Shown piece by piece: positions 26,424-35,680 of a stretch of DNA of 64,000 bases. The stretch comes from Candidatus Kosakonia sp. 282A-S69. Lineage in GTDB: Bacteria > Pseudomonadota > Gammaproteobacteria > Enterobacterales > Enterobacteriaceae. A program made the position numbers and the translations under genes. Numbering within the stretch: position 1 is the first letter of the stretch; the number at the start of each line of letters is the position of its first letter. A model generated the notes under the pieces. That model was given only the letters and a program-made list of their open reading frames with translations, did no database searches and was not told where the DNA came from. The stretch spans positions 241,608 through 305,607 of the forward strand of contig NZ_JAROAU010000001.1 of assembly GCF_029433855.1 (NCBI RefSeq), given 5' to 3'.

Positions 26424-27278
26424 TTAGAGCCCGGTGTAAATTTCCAGACCGAGCCAAATCAAGCTGACGACCAACATAATTAAATAGATAGTTATTGCCG
26501 CAACCGTTCCCTCTGGGATCTTCTTTTTCTTGTTGTCCTCTTCGTCTTGCCAGTATTCTTCTTCTGTGTAATTTTCTTTGAAACTATCCGGCTTGTGATT
26601 ATTACGTTCCATAACTTCCTCGTTTCTTTGATAGTAAAAATTACTCTTAAGTTGCCGCCATTTTTCCCTGAGCAGGAAAAATAAGCTGATACTAATCACC
26701 CCCATAGCAGTAGCAAAAAACATCCTTATGCTGTAGCGCATACGCACGGGGTAGAGTTGATAAGAGTCATTATCTATACGGTAAAAGGTGTGGTTAATAT
26801 CTTCGATAGAACACTTGCTGATTTCGTTAATCATACTCTGCTGCTCATTGTTGGCTTGCTGCAGCACCAACTGAATTGACGTATTCTGCGCGCCGGGAAA
26901 CCAGGATAGTAAGGATATTCTTATCTGGTTAGGATTGGTGTCATCAAGAAAGATATCTTGCCATTCACCGCGGGCGATAACTTTTTTTAAGTAAATAAGG
27001 TAATCATTAAAAAAATCATCAGCCTCAATCACCACTTCAGCCCCATAAAAGTTTTGTATGCAGGCCATCAGTGGATAAAGAGTGAATTTTTCGGCAGAAC
27101 TGATGGTGAGTGAAGTGAGCCATTGTTGGGGGTAATAAAATGTACTCAATATCGCCAACAGAAAACCCACTATACCAGAGCAAATGATGTCGCGGCGGGC
27201 GTGATAAAGAGTGATTAATATTCCTGAGTTGTGGTTGCTTTTATTACTATTCCCCATGCGGCACTGATGTGATGCCAT
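26424..27278 (-). CDS. Unrecognised inner-membrane protein with large periplasmic domain
   Basis: A 284-residue protein with three predicted membrane helices: about 30-50 (IICSGIVGFLLAILSTFYY), 180-200 (MFFATAMGVISISLFFLL) and 258-280. A periplasmic domain of about 125 residues lies between the first two, and an acidic cytoplasmic loop (NYTEEEYWQDEEDN) before the last. The layout of the first two helices recalls Wzz-type proteins, but no motif confirms this. ATG 27278 is preceded by GAGGG. It is probably co-transcribed with the Cys-rich LuxR-type gene 49 bases downstream. Low GC. Confidence 0.6.
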   Translation of the reverse strand: MASHQCRMGNSNKSNHNSGILITLYHARRDIICSGIVGFLLAILSTFYYPQQWLTSLTISSAEKFTLYPLMACIQNFYGAEVVIEADDFFNDYLIYLKKVIARGEWQDIFLDDTNPNQIRISLLSWFPGAQNTSIQLVLQQANNEQQSMINEISKCSIEDINHTFYRIDNDSYQLYPVRMRYSIRMFFATAMGVISISLFFLLREKWRQLKSNFYYQRNEEVMERNNHKPDSFKENYTEEEYWQDEEDNKKKKIPEGTVAAITIYLIMLVVSLIWLGLEIYTGL

Positions 27279-27896
27279 TTATTTAACCCTCGTTGTTAAG
27301 TGGTTAAAACAACCTCCTGGTCTATTAAGTAAGATATTTTTTGTTGCTGCTTTTTTCAAATCGGCAGAAAAAAGGCTGGCGACAAATAGGGGTTTTTGTG
27401 TGATCTGCATCACAAAAAATTGTGTATTTATTCCTGGAATAGTGTGATTCAGGCAGTGATAAAGGGATAAGTAAAACCAAGAATTTATTATCTGATCTGA
27501 AAAAGCTTTTACTGATAATAATCTCTGTGTAGATAATTAGCAGGAATTGCGCTTGCTCTAAGATTATTCTTCTGTTTTTTCTTTTTGTCTGCAAATAATA
27601 AGGTTTTGTTCAATAAATAGTCTCACAAGGGTATTTTTATTTTGCCTGGCCGGCTTCCAGCTTGCTAAGCCATTGTCACACTCTCCCACTGGCCGGCCGG
27701 GCATCTCGATACCCTTCTATTTATTCGATATAAGTAAGTAAATTCTTAGCAAAAAATGTCGCTTAGTTAGCCATAAGTTTGCTAAGGCCAGTTTGCTATA
27801 AGCCATACTTTTTCGTTGTTAGACAGGCTGAAGTGTGACTCTTATCTTTCGTCATGATTTGTAAATTTCTTGCAATCACTTGATGAGGGAGCAATT
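27279..27896. other. AT-rich intergenic region with repeated TTGCTAAG motifs
   Basis: No credible gene is seen. Four TTGCTAAG-like copies occur: 27662-27672, inverted at 27745-27752, 27779-27790 and 27793-27805. A GGCCGGCCGG palindrome lies near 27691. The region must hold the promoter of the ABC operon starting at 27897 and that of the membrane protein ending its upstream side at 27278. Confidence 0.5.
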
Positions 27897-29600
27897 TTGG
27901 CCAGGTTACTGAATCGTCTAACAACACAGCCCACGCACTTCACTCTTGCGCTGAAAATTGCGTTGCTCAGCGGCATGGTGGCGTTCTCAACCGCCTCTTT
28001 CGCCGATGAACCCTTAAAAGAGGGCATCACACCCGCAACGGATGCCAGCCAGATCCCGACGGCGGCGAAATTACGTAAAGACACCGTTGTGGCCGGTATC
28101 TCCGAACCACAGGGTATTTTTAACCCCTACTTCTTCGTCAACGGTTGGGATGAGAACGTCACTAACGTCATCTTTTCGCGCCTGATTGACTGGGACAGCC
28201 ACGGCAAGCTGGTGCCGGGTCTGGCAGAGAGCTGGACCATCAGCCCGGACAACAAGGTCTACACCATCAAGCTGCGCCCCAATTTGACCTTTAGCGATGG
28301 TTCACCCCTCACCGCGGAAGATGTGGCGTTCACCTTAACCGTGCTCTATGACCCGAAATATGATGGCGATACCGATATTACGCTGGCGAATATTGCCGGC
28401 GGCGCGGAGTATAAGGCGGGCAAAGCGGAGAGCGTTAGCGGCCTTAAAGTGATTGATGCTCATACCCTGCAAGTGACCACGACCCAGCCGGGCGCGACGA
28501 CGCTGGCGAAAATCGGCGGACCAGTGCTGTCGAAAGCCTATTACGGGAAAGGGTATCAGCGCGGCAATCTTGATTATTTACGCACGCTGCACGGCAAGCC
28601 GCTCGGCAACGGGCCTTACGTCTATGACAAATACATTCCTGGCCAGGAGATCCGTTTCCACGCCAATACCCACTTCTACCGTGGAACACCACCGACGCCG
28701 CGCTTTATTTATCGCGTCACTAACCCATCGACCAACTTCCAGCTTTTCCAGACCGGCGAAACGGATTACGACGCGTTCACCTCGCGCCCGGATGATATTG
28801 AGCAGCTGAAAATGCTTGGCTTCGCCAATATCAATCTTTACGGCTCCAGTGACTACAGCAAGGTGGAGTTCAACGTCCACCGCCCGGCATTGCAGGATGC
28901 GAAAGTTCGCCAGGCGCTGATTTACGGCCTCGATCGCCAGAAGCTGATTGATGTGGTCTATCAGGGCTACGGTAAAGTGGCGATCGAACCCATCGCGCCC
29001 ATCTCCTGGGCCTATAACGCCGAGGGCGTGAACCCCTATAAGTACGATCCGGCACAGGCGAAAAAGCTGCTGGATGAAGCAGGCTGGAAACCGGGGCCAG
29101 ACGGCATCCGCGTAAAAGAGGGCAAACGTCTTGAACTGACGCTGCTGGTAAGTAAGAAAGTCCTGAATGATGCGCTGATCCCAATCGCTAAAGAGAACTG
29201 GCAGCAGATTGGTGTGCTGCTCAAGCCGCAGGTGGTGGACTTCAACGCCCTGATGTCCCAGCGCAAAGCGGGCAACTATGATCTGGCCTCTTTTAGCACC
29301 AGCACCCTGAACGATCCCCATGATGGCGTCTGGGATTACTACAGCACGGAATCGAAAGAGTCGGGTTATAACAATCCGCAGGTCGATAAGCTGATTAACG
29401 AAGGCAACGCCGAACTCGACATTGAGAAACGCAAACCGATCTATCACCAGCTCTATAAAGTGCTGGCCGACGATCCGCCGGTGATTCTCCTCGGCTACCG
29501 CCAGATTTTGTCTGCGAGCAGCGCCCGCGTGACCGGCTTTAAACCGGACATCTATAACGGCCTGACCGGCAGCCTGCCAGATGTCAAAATCGTTAAGTAA
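27897..29600 (+). CDS. Peptide/nickel-type ABC transporter substrate-binding protein
   Basis: About 567 residues of the SBP_bac_5 family. A long signal peptide (KIALLSGMVAFSTASFA) is cut before DEPLKEG. Typical segments are VFSRLIDWDSHG-like near residue 90 (IFSRLIDWDSHGKLVPGLAE), SWTISPDNKVYTIKLRPNLT and FSDGSPLTAEDVAFTL. The predicted start is TTG 27897, preceded by GAGGGAG; the frame opens at 27870 without a ribosome site. It captures a peptide-like or other bulky solute in the periplasm for the following permease genes. Ligand unknown. Confidence 0.88.
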   Translation: MARLLNRLTTQPTHFTLALKIALLSGMVAFSTASFADEPLKEGITPATDASQIPTAAKLRKDTVVAGISEPQGIFNPYFFVNGWDENVTNVIFSRLIDWDSHGKLVPGLAESWTISPDNKVYTIKLRPNLTFSDGSPLTAEDVAFTLTVLYDPKYDGDTDITLANIAGGAEYKAGKAESVSGLKVIDAHTLQVTTTQPGATTLAKIGGPVLSKAYYGKGYQRGNLDYLRTLHGKPLGNGPYVYDKYIPGQEIRFHANTHFYRGTPPTPRFIYRVTNPSTNFQLFQTGETDYDAFTSRPDDIEQLKMLGFANINLYGSSDYSKVEFNVHRPALQDAKVRQALIYGLDRQKLIDVVYQGYGKVAIEPIAPISWAYNAEGVNPYKYDPAQAKKLLDEAGWKPGPDGIRVKEGKRLELTLLVSKKVLNDALIPIAKENWQQIGVLLKPQVVDFNALMSQRKAGNYDLASFSTSTLNDPHDGVWDYYSTESKESGYNNPQVDKLINEGNAELDIEKRKPIYHQLYKVLADDPPVILLGYRQILSASSARVTGFKPDIYNGLTGSLPDVKIVK

Positions 29601-29647
29601 GACCTTCACCGCCGCCGGAAATGCCCGGCGGCGGGCATGAGAGCGCT

Positions 29648-30604
29648 ATGGGACACTTTATCCTCAGGCGGCTGCTGCAAACCGTGCCGATGCTGCTGCT
29701 GGCTTCACTGATCATCTTTATGCTGTTCGCCAAAACACCCGGCGACTTTATCGACGGCAATATCACCCTGACCGCCGCGCGCGCCGCGGAGTTGAAAGCG
29801 ATTTACGGCCTCGATCAGCCGCTTTTTACCCGCTATCTGCACTGGCTCGGCCAGCTGCTGCGCGGCGACCTCGGCTTCTCCTTGCAGTACCAGATCCCGG
29901 TCAGCCAGCTGCTGAACCAGTACATCTGGAACTCCTTCCTGCTGGCAAGCGTGGCGCTGGTCTTCTACTGGGGAATTGGCCTGGCGGTGGGCATTGCTTC
30001 GGCGCTGAAACCCAATTCGCTGTTTGACCATCTGGTGAGCGTGGTGGTCTTCGCTGCGATGTCCTTTCCGACCTTCTTCCTCTGTCTGCTGCTGATTAAA
30101 TGGTTCGCCGTCGATCTGCACTGGCTGCCGGTGGGCGGCATGACCAATACCGGCAGTGATGAGAGTGGCTGGGCATGGATGACGCAGGTTGCGGCGCATC
30201 TGGCGCTGCCGGTGCTGGCGCTGGTGATGTTGCAGGCGGGCAGCCTGACGCGCTACTTCCGCGCCAGCATGCTTGATGTGGTGAAGATGGACTTTATCCG
30301 CACCGCCCGCGCCAAAGGGCTGCGCGAGCGCACGGTGATCTTCAAACACGCGCTGCGCAATGCGCTGCTGCCGATTATCACCCTGCTCGGTTTTGAGCTG
30401 CCGGGGCTTTTTTCCGGAGCGATCATTACCGAAAAAGTGTTTAACTGGCCGGGTGCCGGCCATATACATATCGATTCGCTGGCCGCGCGGGATTATCCCG
30501 TGCTGATGGGTTTCACCCTCTTCCTGGCGGTATTAACTATTGTCGGCAACCTGATTGCCGATGTGCTCTACGCGTGGGCCGACCCGCGTATTCGGGTGAG
30601 GTGA
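29648..30604 (+). CDS. ABC transporter permease, DppB/OppB type
   Basis: A 318-residue inner-membrane permease with the family start MGHFILRRLLQTVPMLLLAS and six helices. The ABC coupling loop is seen as RTARAKGLRERTVIFKHALR, close to the EAA consensus, followed by ALLPIITLLGFELPGLFSGA. A frame opens earlier at 29621; ATG 29648 fits the family. It follows the binding-protein gene by 47 bases and shares one base with the next permease gene. Confidence 0.92.
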   Translation: MGHFILRRLLQTVPMLLLASLIIFMLFAKTPGDFIDGNITLTAARAAELKAIYGLDQPLFTRYLHWLGQLLRGDLGFSLQYQIPVSQLLNQYIWNSFLLASVALVFYWGIGLAVGIASALKPNSLFDHLVSVVVFAAMSFPTFFLCLLLIKWFAVDLHWLPVGGMTNTGSDESGWAWMTQVAAHLALPVLALVMLQAGSLTRYFRASMLDVVKMDFIRTARAKGLRERTVIFKHALRNALLPIITLLGFELPGLFSGAIITEKVFNWPGAGHIHIDSLAARDYPVLMGFTLFLAVLTIVGNLIADVLYAWADPRIRVR

Positions 30605-31554
30605 TGATGCTGGGTTCACTCTTCTCAACCAACCGGCGTCTGCGCAAAGCTGAGATCCCGTCGCTGGCTCAGGCCACACCTTCGCCATGGCGCCAGGCGT
30701 GGCGCGCACTGCGTCATAACCGGCTGGCGATGCTCTGCCTGCTGGCGCTGATGGTGATGGCCATCTGGTGCATTGTCGGGCCCATCTGGTCGCCGTGGAA
30801 AAATGACGCTACCGACGCGCTAATGATCAACAAACCGCCCGGCCTGGAGCACTGGCTGGGCACCGATTTCCTCGGACGAGATGTCTATACCCGCCTGCTA
30901 CTGGCCGGGCGTATCTCTTTGATTATTGGTCTGCTGACCATGCTGCTCTCCGTAGCGCTCGGCTATCTGCTCGGTGCGCTGGCGGGTTATGCGGGCGGCT
31001 GGGTCGATAAAGTGATTATGCGGTTGGCGGATCTGGTGATGACTATCCCGAGCCTGCCGCTGCTTATTGTCGCCGGGGCGATGTTGTCGGAACTCGATTT
31101 CCCCGCCGAATCGCGCATCTACATGGTGGTAGTGATGCTCAGCCTGCTGGAGTGGCCGAAGCTGGCGCGGCTGGTGCGCGGGCAGATCCTCTCCTTGCGC
31201 GAGCGCGATTTTATGCTGGCCACCCAGGTGCTGGGCTTGTCCTCGCGCCGCCGCCTGTTTGGTCATCTGTTGCCCAACACGGTGCCGATTCTGGTCGTGA
31301 TGGCGACCATGGCGGTGGCGAACGCCATTCTGATGGAGTCGGCGCTTAGCTACCTTGGACTGGGCGTGGTGCCGCCGACACCGTCGTGGGGCAATATGAT
31401 GGATGCTGCCAACAGCCTGATCGATTTTCAACGCCGTCCGTGGCTGTGGATGCCGCCAGGGATCGCGATTTTTATCACCGTGATTGCCATTAACGTGCTG
31501 GGCGATGGCCTGCGCGATGCGCTCGATCCGAAGATGAAACGGAGCCTGAAATGA
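30604..31554 (+). CDS. ABC transporter permease, DppC/OppC type
   Basis: A 316-residue partner permease. It has a soluble N-terminus (SQATP-like linker, then WRQAWRALRHNRLAMLCLLA), the DppC hallmark LGTDFLGRDVYTRLLLAGRI, and the coupling loop RERDFMLATQVLGLSSRRRL. The start ATG overlaps the stop of the upstream gene (TGATG). The stop overlaps the ATPase gene by four bases (ATGA). Together with the previous gene it forms the membrane channel. Confidence 0.92.
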   Translation: MMLGSLFSTNRRLRKAEIPSLAQATPSPWRQAWRALRHNRLAMLCLLALMVMAIWCIVGPIWSPWKNDATDALMINKPPGLEHWLGTDFLGRDVYTRLLLAGRISLIIGLLTMLLSVALGYLLGALAGYAGGWVDKVIMRLADLVMTIPSLPLLIVAGAMLSELDFPAESRIYMVVVMLSLLEWPKLARLVRGQILSLRERDFMLATQVLGLSSRRRLFGHLLPNTVPILVVMATMAVANAILMESALSYLGLGVVPPTPSWGNMMDAANSLIDFQRRPWLWMPPGIAIFITVIAINVLGDGLRDALDPKMKRSLK

Positions 31555-32534
31555 GCGAACCGCTGGTCACCTTCAATCAACTTTCCGTCTCTTTTGCCGC
31601 AGAGCAGGGGCGCGTGCGCGCCGTGCAGGAGGTCTCCTTTGCCATTCAGGCCGGGCAGACTATTGGCGTGGTCGGCGAATCCGGCTGCGGAAAAAGCGTG
31701 ACCGCAATGTCGCTGATGGGCCTGCTGCCGCCCCAGGCGGCGCGCATTGATAACGGGGAGATCCGTTTTCAGGGCGAAGATCTGCTGCGCCTGAAGCCGT
31801 CAAAAATGGCCGACCTGCGCGGCAACCAGCTGGCGATGATTTTCCAGGAGCCGATGACCGCCCTCAATCCGGTGCTGACCATCGGCGAGCAGCTGTGCGA
31901 GCCGCTGATCCGCCATCGCGGCCTGTCGCCGAAAGCAGCCTGGCAGCGATCTACGCAGTTGATCGCTGAAGTGGGGCTGGCGCGGGCAGAGAGCCTGATG
32001 CGCAGCTACCCGCATCAGCTCTCCGGCGGCATGCTGCAACGCATCATGATTGCCATGGCCCTGAGCTGCCAGCCGAAGCTGCTCATCGCCGATGAGCCGA
32101 CCACCGCACTGGATGTCACCGTGCAGGCGCAAATCCTGCGGCTGCTGCGCGACCAGGCGCAGGCGCACCATATGGCGTTGATGTTGATCACTCACGATCT
32201 TGGGGTGATCGCACAGATGGCGGAGCATGTGGTGGTGATGTACGCCGGGCGGATTGTTGAGCAGGGACCCACCGCAGACGTGCTGCGCCAGCCACTGCAC
32301 CCCTATACCAAAGGGCTGATCGCCTCGCGTCCGGTGCCGGGCGAGCGGCGGCGGCGGCTCTACTCTATTCCCGGCCAGGTGCCGGATCTGTCTGAACTGC
32401 CGCCGTGGTGCGCCTTTTATGACCGCTGCGCGCGCGCGACGGACGCCTGTCGGCGCGGTATTCCGCCACTGGTGGGCAACGAGACCCGGCAGGCGGCCTG
32501 TATTCACAGTGCGTTAACGGAGCCGCAGGTATGA
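31551..32534 (+). CDS. ABC transporter ATPase, DppD/OppD type
   Basis: A 327-residue ATPase. It has Walker A GESGCGKS, signature LSGGMLQR, Walker [10 protein letters not shown] and the switch His in MLITHDLGV. The C-terminal oligopeptide-transporter extension includes a Cys-containing segment ([19 protein letters not shown]) of the kind that binds an Fe-S cluster in this family. It overlaps its neighbours by four bases on both sides. Confidence 0.93.
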   Translation: MSEPLVTFNQLSVSFAAEQGRVRAVQEVSFAIQAGQTIGVVGESGCGKSVTAMSLMGLLPPQAARIDNGEIRFQGEDLLRLKPSKMADLRGNQLAMIFQEPMTALNPVLTIGEQLCEPLIRHRGLSPKAAWQRSTQLIAEVGLARAESLMRSYPHQLSGGMLQRIMIAMALSCQPKLLIADEPTTALDVTVQAQILRLLRDQAQAHHMALMLITHDLGVIAQMAEHVVVMYAGRIVEQGPTADVLRQPLHPYTKGLIASRPVPGERRRRLYSIPGQVPDLSELPPWCAFYDRCARATDACRRGIPPLVGNETRQAACIHSALTEPQV

Positions 32535-33505
32535 GCGCAGAGTATGTCATTGAAGTTAACGACCTGAAAAAGTACTTCCCGCTGCGCGACGGGCTGTTTG
32601 GTCAGCAAACCGGGCAGGTGCGCGCGGTCGATGGCGTCAGTTTTAACATTCGCCCTGGCACTATTTTTGGTCTGGTCGGCGAATCCGGTAGCGGTAAAAC
32701 CACCGTCGGACGCACGCTGCTGGGGCTGTACGACAAAACCGCCGGCAGCGTGAAATATCGCGGCCAGGAGCTGGGCGATCTTTCGGCGAAGGCGCTGCGC
32801 GCACTGCGTCCCAAAATCCAGCTGGTGTTTCAGGACCCCTACAGCTCGCTCAACCCACGTATTCGCATCGGCGACGCGATTGGTGAAGCGATGCTGGAGC
32901 ATAAGCTCTGCACCCGTGCGCAGCTGTATGACAAGGTGATTGCGGTGATGAAGATATGCGGGCTGGCACCGCAGCACTACAACCGCTTTCCCCATGAGTT
33001 TTCCGGCGGTCAACGCCAGCGTATTGGTATCGCTCGCGCGCTGATCCTCAACCCTGATTTTATAATTGCCGATGAGCCGATTTCAGCGCTGGATGTCTCC
33101 ATTCAGGCGCAGATTATTAACCTGTTCGCCGATCTTCGCGACGATTTCGGCGTGACATTTCTGTTCATCTCCCACGATCTCGGCGTTGTCGAACATCTGT
33201 GTGATGACGTGGCGGTGATGTATCTCGGGCAACTGGTCGAGACCGCCAGCCGCGACACGCTCTTCAGCCAGCCGCTGCACCCCTATACCCGCGCGCTGCT
33301 GGCTGCCGTGCCGACCCTCGATCCGCTGCGTGAACCCATCGCGGCAGTGCAGGGCGAGATCCCCGACCCTTCGCGCCCGCCGCCGGGCTGCCGCTTTTCG
33401 TCGCGCTGCCCGCACGCCACGGAGATCTGCCGTGAGCAGGCGCCTGCGCTGCGTGACGTGGCGCCAGGGCATCATGTTGCCTGTCACTGGGTGGATAAGA
33501 TGTAG
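32531..33505 (+). CDS. ABC transporter ATPase, DppF/OppF type
   Basis: A 324-residue ATPase with Walker [10 protein letters not shown], signature [15 protein letters not shown], Walker [13 protein letters not shown], switch [14 protein letters not shown], and the C-terminal Cys motif [18 protein letters not shown]. It is the last gene of the five-gene importer. Its paralogous partner ends four bases into it. A zinc dehydrogenase starts 73 bases downstream on the same strand and may be co-transcribed. Confidence 0.93.
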   Translation: MSAEYVIEVNDLKKYFPLRDGLFGQQTGQVRAVDGVSFNIRPGTIFGLVGESGSGKTTVGRTLLGLYDKTAGSVKYRGQELGDLSAKALRALRPKIQLVFQDPYSSLNPRIRIGDAIGEAMLEHKLCTRAQLYDKVIAVMKICGLAPQHYNRFPHEFSGGQRQRIGIARALILNPDFIIADEPISALDVSIQAQIINLFADLRDDFGVTFLFISHDLGVVEHLCDDVAVMYLGQLVETASRDTLFSQPLHPYTRALLAAVPTLDPLREPIAAVQGEIPDPSRPPPGCRFSSRCPHATEICREQAPALRDVAPGHHVACHWVDKM

Positions 33506-33578
33506 TGCCGCTTCGCCGTGCTTCCGCAGGCTGTTCTATGCTTATCAGTCCTGTCTGAAATCATGGGGAACACGGTAC

Positions 33579-34772
33579 ATGAGAGCACTTACTTATCACG
33601 GGTCACATAAAGTCAGCGTCGATAACCATCCCGATCCGATTATCCAGGCGGCGGATGATATTATCCTTCGCGTGACCGCCACGGCGATTTGCGGCTCGGA
33701 TCTGCACCTTTATCACGGCAAAATCCCCGGTACGCATCACGGTGACATCTTCGGCCATGAGTTTATGGGCGAAGTGGTCGAGACCGGGGCTGGCGTGCAT
33801 GCGGTCAGCAAGGGCGACCGGGTGGTGATCCCGTTTGTTATCGCCTGCGGCGAATGTTTTTTCTGTAAGCTCCATCAATACTCCGCCTGTTCGGAAACGA
33901 ACGAAGGCAAAGGTGCGGCGCTGAACCGAAAAGGCATTACTCCGCCGGCGGCGCTGTTTGGCTACAGCGATCTCTATGGCGGTATTCCCGGCGGTCAGGC
34001 GGAGTATGTCCGCGTGCCGAAGGCTAACACCGGGCCATTTAAAGTGCCGGATACGCTCTCTGACGAGAAGGTGCTGTTCCTCTCCGATATTCTGCCCACG
34101 GCCTGGCAGGCGGTGAAAAACGCCGAAATCAAGCAGGGCTCAAGCGTGGCGATTTACGGTGCAGGCCCGGTCGGGCTGCTGTCGGCGGCGTGCGCCCGTC
34201 TGGAGGGGGCTGAACAGATTTTCATGATCGATGACAGTGACTACCGGCTCGCTTTCGCCCGCGACCGCTACGGTGTTATTCCTATCAATTTTGATAAGAA
34301 TGACGATCCAGCGGCGTGGATTATCGAAAATACGCCCGGCCATCGCGGCGTTGATGCGGTGATTGATGCGGTGGGCTTTGAAGCCAAAGGCAGCACCACC
34401 GAAACGGTGCTCAGCACGCTGAAAATTGAGGGCAGTAGCGGTAAAGTGCTGCGTCAGGCGATTGCCGCCGTGCGGCGCGGCGGGATTGTTAGCGTGCCGG
34501 GTGTCTACGCCGGGTTTATTCACGCCTTTATGTTTGGCGACGCCTTCGATAAGGGGCTGACCTTCAAAATGGGGCAGACTCATGTGCACGCGTTCCTGCC
34601 GGACCTGCTGCCACTGATTGAGTCTGGCCATCTCAAGCCGGAAGAGATTGTTACCCACCATATGCCGCTCGAAGAGGCCGCGCGCGGCTATGAAATCTTC
34701 GATAAACATGCGGAAGATTGCCGCAAAGTGATCCTCGTTCCGGGTCTTAACGCCGCAAAAGCGACGATCTAA
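33579..34772 (+). CDS. Zinc-dependent alcohol dehydrogenase (formaldehyde-dehydrogenase-like)
   Basis: A 397-residue MDR-family dehydrogenase. Catalytic zinc ligands are Cys38 ([12 protein letters not shown]) and His60/Glu61 ([12 protein letters not shown]). The structural zinc site is Cys90, 93, 96 and 104 ([15 protein letters not shown]). The NAD-binding glycine motif is [13 protein letters not shown]. The length and the GHEFMG loop suggest the FdhA-like branch that oxidises alcohols or aldehydes. A frame opens at 33330, inside the ATPase gene; ATG 33579 gives the family start MRALTYHG. Its substrate is not known. A shared terminator separates it from the nitroreductase. Confidence 0.87.
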   Translation: MRALTYHGSHKVSVDNHPDPIIQAADDIILRVTATAICGSDLHLYHGKIPGTHHGDIFGHEFMGEVVETGAGVHAVSKGDRVVIPFVIACGECFFCKLHQYSACSETNEGKGAALNRKGITPPAALFGYSDLYGGIPGGQAEYVRVPKANTGPFKVPDTLSDEKVLFLSDILPTAWQAVKNAEIKQGSSVAIYGAGPVGLLSAACARLEGAEQIFMIDDSDYRLAFARDRYGVIPINFDKNDDPAAWIIENTPGHRGVDAVIDAVGFEAKGSTTETVLSTLKIEGSSGKVLRQAIAAVRRGGIVSVPGVYAGFIHAFMFGDAFDKGLTFKMGQTHVHAFLPDLLPLIESGHLKPEEIVTHHMPLEEAARGYEIFDKHAEDCRKVILVPGLNAAKATI

Positions 34773-34810
34773 TCCCGCCCCTGCCCGGTTCGCCGGGCAG
34801 ATCAACAACA

Positions 34811-34828
34811 AGCCCGGTGAACCGGGCT
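34811..34828. terminator. Bidirectional terminator between converging dehydrogenase and nitroreductase genes
   Basis: AGCCCGGT and ACCGGGCT pair around GA. On the minus strand TTGTTGTTGAT follows; on the plus strand TCCATTGTT follows. Both T-tracts are imperfect. Confidence 0.55.
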
Positions 34829-34835
34829 TCCATTG

Positions 34836-35489
34836 TTAGATAAAGGTGAAGATCTCATCGCGCGGCAGGCGGGATTTGGGCAGCGCGGCGTTAAAGTCCT
34901 GCTCGCTGCGCACACCGAGCGACACCAGCACGACGCTGGTCAGCCCTTTTTCACGCAGGCCCAGCGCCAGGTCAAGCTCACGCGCGTCAAACCCCTCCAT
35001 CGGCGTGGCGTCAATGCCGAGCATCGCCGCGCTCAGCAGCAGGCCGCCGAGCGCCAGGTAGACCTGTTTCTCCATCCACTGCGGCAGATCGCGCTGCTCA
35101 TAGCGGTGAAGATCGACATAGGAGCGGCGGCCCTTATCCTGGCCGGCCTTCGCGCCATCGGAGGCAAAACGACCATCTTTCTCTTCCTGCGCCAGCACCT
35201 TTTGCAGGTGGGCTTCATCCAGATCGCTGCGCATGCAGAGCGCGATCACGTGCGAGGCATTGGCGATTTTCGCTTCGTTATAGGCGAAGTTGCTGGTGGC
35301 GGATTTTGCCATCGCCGCACGGCCCTCGTCGCTTGCGGCGACAACAAAGTGCCACGGCTGCGAGTTCACGGAAGAGGGGCTGTTTTGCAGCACGTTGAGC
35401 AGGGTGTCGATCTTCTCCTGCGGCACGCGCTGAGTAGGGTCGAAGGCTTTGACGGTATGGCGGGAAATTACGGCTTCATCAAGGGTCAT
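34836..35489 (-). CDS. NfsB-like NAD(P)H nitroreductase
   Basis: A 217-residue flavoenzyme of the NfsB family, the same length as E. coli NfsB, with the FMN-binding segments SRHTVKAFDPTQ and NSPSSVNSQPWHFVVA and the end FNAALPKSRLPRD. It differs from orthologous NfsB in many positions (for example MTLDEAVISRHTVKAFD), so it is probably a paralogue. It reduces nitro compounds or quinones with NAD(P)H. It is divergent from a LysR-type regulator with an inverted repeat between them, so control by that regulator is likely. Confidence 0.85.
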   Translation of the reverse strand: MTLDEAVISRHTVKAFDPTQRVPQEKIDTLLNVLQNSPSSVNSQPWHFVVAASDEGRAAMAKSATSNFAYNEAKIANASHVIALCMRSDLDEAHLQKVLAQEEKDGRFASDGAKAGQDKGRRSYVDLHRYEQRDLPQWMEKQVYLALGGLLLSAAMLGIDATPMEGFDARELDLALGLREKGLTSVVLVSLGVRSEQDFNAALPKSRLPRDEIFTFI

Positions 35490-35597
35490 TTTCTCTCTCC
35501 TGGCGACTATTCAAATAACGCGGGGCGCACCGTCCCGTAGAGCCGCCGAGGATAAACGCAACGCTTTCGAAGATAAATCGGTGAAAAACGGCAACAC

Positions 35598-35616
35598 TTT
35601 CACTCGCTAAGTGAAA
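35598..35616. promoter_or_regulatory. Probable LysR binding site between nitroreductase and regulator genes
   Basis: TTTCACT-CGCTA-AGTGAAA is a perfect 7-bp inverted repeat with a 5-base spacer and fits T-N11-A. It lies 65 bases before the LysR start and about 110 before the nitroreductase start. Confidence 0.65.
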
Positions 35617-35680
35617 ATGCGGTTTGCCTGCGCCCGCTTTTCTGGCACAACAGAAGCGCTCGTTGTTTACCCCCGGAGAG

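Noticed and set aside
27325-27594. 89-codon minus-strand ORF upstream of the membrane protein
   Set aside because: AT-rich chance frame with no ribosome site and scattered Lys/Asn/Ile composition; more likely promoter DNA.
28578-29609. 343-codon minus-strand ORF opposite the substrate-binding protein
   Set aside because: The opposite strand encodes a clear SBP_bac_5 protein; this frame has no recognisable domain.
34833-35540. 235-codon plus-strand ORF over the nitroreductase
   Set aside because: Exact antisense of the NfsB-like gene; its His/Arg/Ala-rich composition is typical of a shadow frame.
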